In this document: one piece after another, positions 1 through 6,839 of the stretch
How the letters are laid out: every line of letters begins with the position of its first letter
Numbering within the stretch: the first letter of the stretch is position 1
Assembly (NCBI RefSeq): GCF_003369445.1
Contig: NZ_QRCU01000006.1
Coordinates: 1-64,000 of the forward strand
DNA length: 64,000 nucleotides
Source of the DNA: Arthrobacter silvisoli
GTDB lineage: Bacteria; Actinomycetota; Actinomycetes; Actinomycetales; Micrococcaceae
Direction: 5' to 3'
Program-made: the position numbers and the translations under genes
Notes under the pieces: model-generated
Databases searched by the model: none
Told to the model about the DNA's origin: nothing
The model's input: only the letters and a program-made list of their open reading frames with translations

Positions 1-608
1 ACATTTCCGCCGAACAGCAAGCCATCGTCGACGCGATCATCGGACCAAAAGTCACGCACTAAGGAAATGAGCCAAGTCAGGTCGGACGCAGCCGAACGCA
101 CCACCAGCTGGTAGTAGTACATGCCGTTGATGAGGTCGATCATGGCCTCCACGTCCACGCCGGGATCGATCTCGCCGGTCTCCATGCCGCGCCGGATCTC
201 CGCCGCCACGGGCTCCCGGCGCCGCGAGACGTGCCGCTCCCAGGACAGCGCCCGCAGTTTCTCGTTCTCCAGGCCCAGGGCCACGCGCTTCTTGATCAGC
301 GTGCCCACCCGGCCGTCCACCACCGCGGAGCCCTGGTCGTAGGCGTTGAGGATCGTGTCCAGGCAACTGCCCGACGGCGTGACCTCCACTCCGCTGCGCA
401 CGCTGTCCAGCGCGGCGGCGATCAGTTCCTCGCGGCTGGGCCAGCGCCGGTAGATCGCCGCCCGGCTCACGCCCGAGCGCTCGGTGATGGCGGTTATGGT
501 GACCTCCCGGGTGTCGCGCTCCAGGAGCAGGTCCACGGTGGCGGAGAGGACCGAGGCCGCCAGGGTTGTATCCCTCGGCCGGCCGGGGGCGCGCATCGCG
601 TCAGTCAT
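1..608 (-). CDS. TetR-family transcriptional regulator, C-terminus cut by window edge
   Basis: The frame is open from ATG at 608 to position 1 with no stop, giving at least 202 residues. The N-terminal part reads as a TetR helix-turn-helix: ERSGVSRAAIYRRWPSREEL at about residues 45-64, the usual recognition-helix region. The C-terminal part would bind an unknown ligand. The ATG overlaps the last 8 nt of the upstream phosphatase gene, so the two are probably translationally coupled. A second ATG lies at 596. Its neighbours are the phosphatase and the broken phnE, so it may once have controlled a phosphonate-type transporter operon (inference). The last 20 codons overlap a possible gene end on the other strand, so the true 3' end is uncertain. 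Confidence 0.8.
   Translation of the reverse strand, partial: MTDAMRAPGRPRDTTLAASVLSATVDLLLERDTREVTITAITERSGVSRAAIYRRWPSREELIAAALDSVRSGVEVTPSGSCLDTILNAYDQGSAVVDGRVGTLIKKRVALGLENEKLRALSWERHVSRRREPVAAEIRRGMETGEIDPGVDVEAMIDLINGMYYYQLVVRSAASDLTWLISLVRDFWSDDRVDDGLLFGGN
3..62 (+). CDS. Possible 3' end of a gene entering from the left
   Basis: A 19-codon open frame runs from the left edge to TAA at 60-62 and reads as an ordinary soluble C-terminus (ISAEQQAIVDAIIGPKVTH). It overlaps the open TetR frame on the minus strand, so only one of the two readings is likely to be coding here. Sequence to the left of the window is needed to decide. Confidence 0.25.
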   Translation: MSAEQQAIVDAIIGPKVTH

Positions 609-1389
609 CGGCCACCAGCTTGCCACGTAGTTCCTCGATGAGCCGGTCGCTCAGCCCGGCTTGGCGGACCGGCTCCAGCACGCTGCCGTGCCGCTGGACC
701 AGGACCGACTGCATGGCGTCCATCGACGCCGCGTGCGCGCCCATCATCGCCCCGAGAATACCGCCGCCAGGCACGGCGTCGGACGGCATGACCTCCGGCA
801 GCAGCCCGCCCATGATCGCCCGCAGCCGCGGGAACAGCTGCGGCAGCCGGGCGGCGGTTGCGGCGTAGTCCGCGGAGATCGTTTCCGGGGAGGCACCCAG
901 GGCTGAGAGCACGACGGCGGCGAACACCCCGGTGCGGTCCTTGCCGGCGGCGCAGTGGAACACCGTGGCGCCCTCGCCCATGGCGACCACCGTGAGTCCC
1001 AGCGCGAGCTGCCGGGCCTGGTTCTCCACGAGGCCTGCGTACCAGGCGCCCACCTGCTCCGGGGTGACGGAGGCGGACATGAGCTCGCGGTCGATGTCCT
1101 CGGGCATCGACACGGAGGCCGTCAGCGGAAGGTGGTGGTAGTTGACGCCCGGCACCGTCAGGGGACCACGGCCCGTGAAGAGCGCCTCCTCAGCCGAGCG
1201 GAGGTCGATGACCTGCCGGACGCCGTCGTCGACCATCTGCCGGGCGAAGTCCGCCGGCATCACGGAGACGTCGTCGCTGCGCAGCAGCACGCCGCTGCGC
1301 AGCAGCACGCCGCTGCGGGTCACGCCGCCGTCAACCGGCAGGCCGCCAAGGTCGCGGAGGTTCACGGGAGCAAGATCGAGTGTTTCCAA
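601..1389 (-). CDS. Tyrosine-protein phosphatase (Y_phosphatase3 / PtpB-like)
   Basis: 262 residues. The CX5R P-loop HCAAGKDRTG has catalytic C146 and R152. The N-terminal NLRDLGG motif near residue 10 is typical of this actinobacterial family, which dephosphorylates phosphotyrosine or other phosphoesters. The start is TTG at 1389, chosen because the next residues match the family N-terminus. The segment RSGVLLRSGVLLRSD holds one extra hexapeptide caused by an exact 18-bp tandem duplication; relatives usually have the motif once. The gene lies downstream of the phnE remnant and overlaps the TetR start. Both start-codon flanks lie inside a 62-bp duplication. Confidence 0.88.
   Translation of the reverse strand: METLDLAPVNLRDLGGLPVDGGVTRSGVLLRSGVLLRSDDVSVMPADFARQMVDDGVRQVIDLRSAEEALFTGRGPLTVPGVNYHHLPLTASVSMPEDIDRELMSASVTPEQVGAWYAGLVENQARQLALGLTVVAMGEGATVFHCAAGKDRTGVFAAVVLSALGASPETISADYAATAARLPQLFPRLRAIMGGLLPEVMPSDAVPGGGILGAMMGAHAASMDAMQSVLVQRHGSVLEPVRQAGLSDRLIEELRGKLVADD
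1281..1316. repeat. 18-bp perfect tandem duplication inside the phosphatase gene
   Basis: Positions 1281-1298 and 1299-1316 are identical. Because the unit is 18 bp the frame is kept and the protein gains six residues (GVLLRS) next to the substrate-side N-terminal segment. Confidence 0.95.
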
Positions 1390-1503
1390 AAGAATGGTTC
1401 CTAACTGAGCTTGGCGCGGATGAAGGCGCTGGCCCGGTCGAGTGTTTCCAAAAGAATGGTTCCTAACTGAGCTTGGCGCGGATGAAGGCGCTGGCCCGGT
1501 CGA
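1376..1503. repeat. 62-bp perfect tandem duplication at the phnE/phosphatase junction
   Basis: Sequence from 1376 to about 1441 is repeated exactly from 1438 to 1503 (period 62). Each copy holds the phnE 3' end (encoding ASAFIRAKLS and the stop), the short spacer, and the TTG start region of the phosphatase. As 62 is not a multiple of 3, the second copy does not extend phnE; it places a spare phnE tail between the phnE stop and the phosphatase start. Confidence 0.95.
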
Positions 1504-2083
1504 TGAGGGTCACCAGCACGATGATGCTGATGATGATGGCGCAGAGGTGGCCGTAGTCGTACATGCGCATGGCGGTGGTGAGTTCCAGGCCGATGCCGCC
1601 CGCACCCACCAGGCCCAGGATGGTGGCGCCGCGGACGTTGCCTTCGAACAGGAGCAGCGTGTAGCTGACCAGCAGGGGAGCGGCCTGCGGGAGCACCGCG
1701 TAGGCCACGATCTGCCGCTTGTTCGCGCCCACCGCGGCGAGCGCCTCCACCGGTCCGGGCTGCACGGATTCCATGGCCTCCGCGTAGACCTTGCCGATCG
1801 AGCCCACCGAGCCCAGCACGATCGCCAGGATGCCGGCGAACGGTCCCAGGCCCACGGCGGAGACGAACATCAGGGCGAAGATGAGGTCCGGGATGGAGCG
1901 CAGCACGTTCAGCACCCAGCGGCACGCGGTGTAGACCCAGCGCGGGGCAATGTTGCTGGCCGCGCCGAAGCTTAGCAGCAGCGAGGCCAGGGCGCCGAGC
2001 ACGGTGCCCACCACAGCCATCTGCAGGGTCTCGACCAGGAGTTTGACGATGATATCGAACTTGTCGAAGGTGGTTACAGAAGG
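1463..2083 (-). pseudogene. phnE: 5'-truncated phosphonate-type ABC transporter permease
   Basis: The open frame encodes about 206 residues of a PhnE permease, starting in the segment FDKFDIIVKLLVETLQ that precedes the transport domain. It includes the EAL-type coupling loop (EALAAVGANKRQIVAYAVLP) and ends in DRASAFIRAKLS. Family members are usually 260-300 residues, so roughly the first 60-75 residues are missing. Reading upstream, the frame meets TAG at 2084-2086 and the sequence changes to the lower-GC defence block. No phnC or phnD lies nearby. An internal ATG at 2020 could still start a 185-residue product, but it would lack the first membrane segments. The gene was probably broken when the block at 2084-19092 arrived. 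Confidence 0.8.
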
Positions 2084-2757
2084 CTAAGACACTTATTGTC
2101 CCAGTCATACGCCTCAGGCAAGATCTGATTAAGTGTCCTGTCCACCTCCCAGCACGGGTTTCGGACGCGGGACCTTGCCTGCGCCTGAGGAAGCAGATTG
2201 ATCGAAATACTCGTGCCTGAACGATTGAGCGTCAGCGGGGCGGACTGCCTGCCGTTAACGGATCGGCCATGTGCGATGTCCCCACGATGGCCTCCAAAAG
2301 AATCCATGTTTGCAAGCCATAGTGTGTCGAAATCAGCCTCGTTAAATCCCAGAGGCAATAGTAAGCCATATAGGTTTGAACTCTTGATGCCGTTATTTGA
2401 CCCTATCCTTTGGACGTACCAGTCAGCGGCCTCCTTTATCTCCTCGTCTAGGGATCTGAACGAAAAGGGCCGTCGAGGGAGGGCTCCAATTTGAATGCCG
2501 TGATGCACCTTGAGCACGGTCTCAAGGACGGTATTGACTTGGCCGAGCCGCTGGTATTTCCAGAGAGCCGAGATCAGGACTCGGCGAGATAGCTCTTCAA
2601 AGTATGACTCCAAAGCCGCGTGGGCGGCGACAAGATAGGTGTCTCCGAAGACGAGATCCTTGTCTCGAGGCACTGGGCGGCGCGGCGTTAGGTAAAGGCG
2701 GCGGATAGCCAAAATCTCGTTGGCAAGGCTCGCCTTAAGCAGGATCCTTCTAGACAA
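2074..2757 (-). CDS. HEPN-family protein, probable RNase effector
   Basis: 227 residues, start TTG at 2757 just 2 nt after the stop of the DUF262 gene, with GGTGAG upstream. A helical region with ALESYFEELSRR at about 46-57 precedes the HEPN active-site signature RGDIAH (R158, H163, R-x4-H) inside HRGDIAHGRS. This layout resembles the MAE_28990/MAE_18760 HEPN-like nuclease group commonly found next to DUF262 proteins. HEPN proteins with this motif are usually metal-independent RNases in toxin or abortive-infection systems. The stop codon lies in former phnE sequence, so the C-terminal few residues may have been set by the insertion junction. GC content is visibly lower than in the flanking core genes. 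Confidence 0.72.
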   Translation of the reverse strand: MSRRILLKASLANEILAIRRLYLTPRRPVPRDKDLVFGDTYLVAAHAALESYFEELSRRVLISALWKYQRLGQVNTVLETVLKVHHGIQIGALPRRPFSFRSLDEEIKEAADWYVQRIGSNNGIKSSNLYGLLLPLGFNEADFDTLWLANMDSFGGHRGDIAHGRSVNGRQSAPLTLNRSGTSISINLLPQAQARSRVRNPCWEVDRTLNQILPEAYDWDNKCLSLL

Positions 2758-2759
2758 GG

Positions 2760-3899
2760 CTACTCACCGGACGCTGTCATCAATTGGTCTAGGGCCATGC
2801 CCCAGGCGCTGAAACGGGTACGAACCGCTTCAATAGATTTCGTTGTCGCCGTGAGAGAAAGGGAGAATTCCTCATTATTTAGGCAAAGCGTTTCAAAAAG
2901 GTGACGAACTTCTGCCGGCCTAGAGTAGGCCAGATCTACGAACCTGCCATCCTGGAAATGAAAAGCCATGATGTCTAGAACTGCCCTGTTTCGTCGACTT
3001 TCATACCCCCGCTTCGTAAACCTCTTGAACGCGTTTTTGCCAAAGACGTGAAAAGTAAGATCAATTCCTTGGTCGAGACCAGTTGCCAACTGTCTTACCT
3101 GAATTTCGTGGCTTGCCCAGTGCCTGTTAAGAAATTCGCATGTTTCGTCAAGGAAAGTGCGGAGATTGCCTCGGTACTCATGCATCCTCATCGATAATGC
3201 GATGTGTCGAATCAGCATCTCTGCATCTCGCATTCGGAAGTCGGGACCCTTTCCGCCGAGGAATGAGCGGATGGCCGCGCTTTCGGCTGAACACTCCATA
3301 ATGAAATTCATGAAGGGTCCAGGGTGAAGAGCCCTTCGAAGCTCTTGTGGAGATAAGCCGACAACGTTCGAATTAAGTCGAAGGAAAGTCAAATATAGTA
3401 ACGCTTCATTTTCCCAGTCTCTAAGAACGACACTGCGAATGACTTGATTTTCTAGGGCGGCTGCATGGACGTCTAGGTTGGGGTTGCTGCGCATATCTTC
3501 AAAAGTAATTCCATTCAGATGGGTGAGGATCTGAAGTCCCGATAGCTTCATGGGGTTACTGTCGATTCCGGCAAATATTTGCAGACTGCGCAGTCTTTGT
3601 TTTCCATCCAGAACTATGAACTTTCCTCGCGAGTTCTTCTGTTCTGCCAATATTATTTGAGGGATTGGTATTCCCAGAAGGAGGCTCTCTATGAATCGGG
3701 ACCTCTTGATGTCGCTCCAGACATCGCGGCGCTGAAAGGCTGGCTCAAGGTCGAATCGGCCGCGTTGGAGTTGGCCGACCAACGTCTCAACGGTCCAGTC
3801 GGTGCTCCAGGTGACCGTCGCATCGGTTCTGACATCTTTCGCAACATCGGACTCGTCGACATCCAACGAAAGTGTTTCACTCTTTTGGGAATCAGCCAT
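2760..3899 (-). CDS. DUF262 domain protein (ParB/GmrS-like fold)
   Basis: 379 residues. The DUF262 hallmarks are present: FQRRDVW at residues 55-61 and VLDGKQRL at 96-103 (the DGQQR-type motif). In GmrSD-type and related systems this domain binds or hydrolyses nucleotides and acts on modified or foreign DNA. There is no DUF1607/HNH half, so it is not a complete GmrSD enzyme. It forms a two-gene unit with the HEPN gene downstream. It is separated from drmC by 142 nt and has its own -10-like TATATT ending 6 nt before the ATG, so it may be transcribed apart from the DISARM genes. Codon use is AT-richer (roughly half GC by eye) than that of drmA-drmD. Confidence 0.82.
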   Translation of the reverse strand: MADSQKSETLSLDVDESDVAKDVRTDATVTWSTDWTVETLVGQLQRGRFDLEPAFQRRDVWSDIKRSRFIESLLLGIPIPQIILAEQKNSRGKFIVLDGKQRLRSLQIFAGIDSNPMKLSGLQILTHLNGITFEDMRSNPNLDVHAAALENQVIRSVVLRDWENEALLYLTFLRLNSNVVGLSPQELRRALHPGPFMNFIMECSAESAAIRSFLGGKGPDFRMRDAEMLIRHIALSMRMHEYRGNLRTFLDETCEFLNRHWASHEIQVRQLATGLDQGIDLTFHVFGKNAFKRFTKRGYESRRNRAVLDIMAFHFQDGRFVDLAYSRPAEVRHLFETLCLNNEEFSLSLTATTKSIEAVRTRFSAWGMALDQLMTASGE

Positions 3900-3905
3900 T
3901 CTGCA

Positions 3906-3911
3906 AATATA
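3906..3911 (-). promoter_or_regulatory. Candidate leaderless -10 element for the DUF262-HEPN pair
   Basis: On the minus strand TATATT is followed by exactly six bases and then the ATG of the DUF262 gene. No Shine-Dalgarno sequence precedes that ATG. The same spacing is seen at several other genes in the window. No good -35 is visible. Confidence 0.45.
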
Positions 3912-4041
3912 TCGGACGGAAACAAACCTGGGACGCAGAAGCGCAGAATTCCTGGATGTCAGTCCGAAAATACCCAGTTCTGACGATGGTAGCGGACGTG
4001 ACGTACAGTCCTACGGTGAAGATGTAGCTGCTGCCGGAACC

Positions 4042-4755
4042 TTATGCTTTAGGTACCCTCTGTAGACGACCGATACCCTCTAAAGCCTTGTACCGCTGAC
4101 GTATTTTCGAAGCGAATCCTGGATCCTGGATGAGAACGCCTGCTTCCAGGTTTAGGTTGGCTGCGGCAGCGCTGAGGTTTGCGCTGGTAACGAGTGCCAG
4201 GGTCGAGTCCACTATGACGACTTTTGAATGTTGGACGCCGTACTGGCCTTCAGGAGGGACATACGCTAGGAAACAGGCACCTTCAAGAACGGCCTGGAGC
4301 TTCGCAGTTGTGTCATTCATCTTTGCCGCCTCAACCACGAGAGTGACAGAGACACCTCTGGCGATTGCCCGCCATAGAGCCTTGACAAAAGGGGAGCCCA
4401 TCGACGCCGAGTAAGTCGAGGCGAGAATGTCCTCCTTCGCTTCATCGATCAGGTGTGCGACAGCTGCTGTTGTGTGGTCGCCATCACCCGAGAAGCTCGG
4501 ACCGCTCCAGACAGGGCGCGGCGGAGAGGGCGCTCGCTCCGCCGCAGCCGCAAATCCCCTTAGCACTGACGCCAGGAGCGCTGGGTCACCGAGCAATGAG
4601 AAGGCTTTTGCTAGGAACCCGACCGCAGAATGTGACGAGTTCGGCAAGAACGACGCTGCCCGGTCCAGACGCCCGTCGATTTCCAATGATGCGGCAATGC
4701 TCGTCGCTTGTGAGGCTGTCAGTGCCCGCGCCAGCTGAAGCAATGTGTCTGCCAC
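4042..4755 (-). CDS. drmC: DISARM protein DrmC (phospholipase D-like)
   Basis: 237 residues with one PLD-type HKD motif, HSKVVIVD (H176, K178, D183), followed by SANLS at about 190. The N-terminal half is a helical domain, as in DrmC proteins. The start is GTG at 4755, sharing one base with the TAG of drmB, so translation is likely coupled. PLD family members with a single HKD usually act as dimers and cut phosphodiester bonds. DrmC is conserved in DISARM, although the first characterised system kept protection without it. It is the last gene of the canonical DISARM core here. Confidence 0.9.
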   Translation of the reverse strand: MADTLLQLARALTASQATSIAASLEIDGRLDRAASFLPNSSHSAVGFLAKAFSLLGDPALLASVLRGFAAAAERAPSPPRPVWSGPSFSGDGDHTTAAVAHLIDEAKEDILASTYSASMGSPFVKALWRAIARGVSVTLVVEAAKMNDTTAKLQAVLEGACFLAYVPPEGQYGVQHSKVVIVDSTLALVTSANLSAAAANLNLEAGVLIQDPGFASKIRQRYKALEGIGRLQRVPKA

Positions 4756-6839
4756 TAGGCCTGGCCTCCGAACTTTGCGAGCGTTGGCTGAAACAGACCT
4801 TCAACCGCGTACTCGGGCCCTGCATTCAGGGTCAATGCAAAGCGACGGTCGAGGAAGCGGTTGGCCTTCTCGCAGGACGTCTCCGACACGAACAGGCAGA
4901 AATGGCAGGCCGCACCGTGGAGGAAATCCTCTTGACCGCTGGGCACCCGATGCGCGCAAATAGGGTCCGAAGAACACCTTTCGGCTCGCAGCAACGCATC
5001 CCGGAATACACCTTCGAGCCGCTCCGTTCTGGCCAGATCAACCAATCCCCCGAGAGTTCCCTCGCTGTCTGGGGATGTCGTGGCGATCAGAATACCTGCT
5101 GCCGCCTCCCGATCGTCGGTCTCACGCCATGCGTAGAGACGTTCGGATAGCGATGCCGAGCCGTAACCACTGGACATTGCCATTTCACGGATAAGTACAT
5201 GAGACATCGTGTGCAGTGCCCAGTATCGCGGCGGTGGCATACGGTCGGCCGGATCGATCTTTTCCGCTGTGCGGCTTTGTCGGCGGCCCATGTTTCGTTC
5301 ATGTGCTGCGACATGTGCCTTCCACACGTCAGAATCGAGCACGTCATCCTCCCACATTCGAATCACACTCTCGTCAAACCGTAGAAACACTCCTTCACCG
5401 CGGTCTTCTGTAGCTGGAACCCACTTGGGGTTGCCCGATTGCACGAGTGGTGCGATCCGGTTGGGTGCATCGCCCACACGATCCAAGGCATCGATTCGTG
5501 TGAATCCGATGAAAGCGTTCGCTTTCTTGACTCGCTCCACCGCGACCACATCCGAAAGTACCGGCTGCAGGGAGGTTGCTACGTTCACGGTACGGACGCG
5601 GAAGCCGGCCCTGCGGTCCTCGCGTTCGAAATCCTCGGGATGGACAAGAGTGTCCCATTCGGGCTCAAGGAGGTTGATCGGGTCAAAACCTGACGGAGTG
5701 GCCGGGGCATCGATTTCGGCGGCATTGCCCCGAGCGACTTGAATGGCTGTCCAGAGATCTTCGTCTGAGACCCCGCTGAACTTTGTGGTGACACTTGAAT
5801 CGCCGAATTCCCGCCACGAAGTCAATTTCTCGACGGTAGTAACCTTTGTAAAAGTTGTGGGGGGAAGGGCTTTAACCGTCTCGGCTATGTCGGCTGGCGT
5901 AATGTGCTTGCGTGCAGGCAGCACGAGCACGCTCACCGAGGCGGGGAACCACTGGTTGGCTGCGCCTAGCAGCATCAGCCTAACGTCCGCCTGACACGGA
6001 TGGTCGGCCGGCGCATACGTGGGAAGGTGTGGGTGCCGTCCGCGGCAGTCGGGAAGCATCTCTTCTCCGCCGGCCCGAGTGAGCTCAGCGATGTTTCGTG
6101 AGGCGTCGCAGGCCACGCAAGAGATCTTCACCTGCGGTCCGAGGTTGGATCGCCATTCCATCATTCGCATCTCCGGCTTGGCGACCTTGCACTTCACCGG
6201 GATGCCGTCGGCGCCATGCACCCACTCGACATAAGGGAACTCGTCGAGGTGTCCGTCGGTACAGGCGATCAAGTAGCGGGCAGGCACGGCCAGGCGCGGC
6301 CGCGCTTCCAAAGTGCCCTGCTTCTGGCCCTTCTTTGGGCGGCCCTTGCACGACTTGTGCACGAACTGCGCCTTGTCGGGTCGGTGTTTGCTCGTGTTCA
6401 CGAACTCGAACTTGGTGGACTCCGAGATAGGTGCCAACAGGTCACAGCCGGTGCAGCGCAGCCACTGCGGGAATACGCGGGTCGGGATTCCGATGGGAGT
6501 GCCACCTTCATGGGCCTTCTCCGGCACCCAGGGGAGTTGCCGCAGCTCTTCGACACGAGGCAACATCTTGCGGACCGCAGCGAGCAGGCGCGGCACCAAG
6601 ACCAGCTGCGGGCCGCCCTGCTTCGAGTAAGCGATCTCCCAAGCGTCAAGGCCTTGGGGCATCACCGCTATGTGAGGCATGTCCACCGTTGCCCCAATGC
6701 CCGAGGTATAAAGCAGGGCGCTAGGTCGCACTGAGCCTACCCGGCTGTGGTTCTTCGCGCCGACGGCTTCCAGCTCCCCAAACGGGTTGGCCACCACTCC
6801 GGCGACGCTGGATGCTTCTTCCTCTACGACTTGACTCAT
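4755..6839 (-). CDS. drmB: DISARM protein DrmB (DUF1998)
   Basis: 694 residues from ATG at 6839; a longer reading to 7100 only runs through drmA in another frame. The C-terminal DUF1998 domain shows the cysteine cluster CSSDPIC (622-628), CHFC (645-648) and ETSCEKANRFLDR, which probably binds zinc. Further cysteine pairs occur in the N-terminal half (CTGCDLL, CVAC). In DISARM, DrmB forms a complex with DrmA that recognises incoming unmodified DNA with 5' overhangs. The start overlaps the drmA stop as ATGA, which implies coupled translation and stoichiometric production. Confidence 0.93.
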   Translation of the reverse strand: MSQVVEEEASSVAGVVANPFGELEAVGAKNHSRVGSVRPSALLYTSGIGATVDMPHIAVMPQGLDAWEIAYSKQGGPQLVLVPRLLAAVRKMLPRVEELRQLPWVPEKAHEGGTPIGIPTRVFPQWLRCTGCDLLAPISESTKFEFVNTSKHRPDKAQFVHKSCKGRPKKGQKQGTLEARPRLAVPARYLIACTDGHLDEFPYVEWVHGADGIPVKCKVAKPEMRMMEWRSNLGPQVKISCVACDASRNIAELTRAGGEEMLPDCRGRHPHLPTYAPADHPCQADVRLMLLGAANQWFPASVSVLVLPARKHITPADIAETVKALPPTTFTKVTTVEKLTSWREFGDSSVTTKFSGVSDEDLWTAIQVARGNAAEIDAPATPSGFDPINLLEPEWDTLVHPEDFEREDRRAGFRVRTVNVATSLQPVLSDVVAVERVKKANAFIGFTRIDALDRVGDAPNRIAPLVQSGNPKWVPATEDRGEGVFLRFDESVIRMWEDDVLDSDVWKAHVAAHERNMGRRQSRTAEKIDPADRMPPPRYWALHTMSHVLIREMAMSSGYGSASLSERLYAWRETDDREAAAGILIATTSPDSEGTLGGLVDLARTERLEGVFRDALLRAERCSSDPICAHRVPSGQEDFLHGAACHFCLFVSETSCEKANRFLDRRFALTLNAGPEYAVEGLFQPTLAKFGGQA

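Noticed and set aside
2760-3899. Complete type IV GmrSD restriction enzyme
   Set aside because: Only the DUF262 (GmrS-like) half is present; no DUF1607/HNH domain in this or the next gene.
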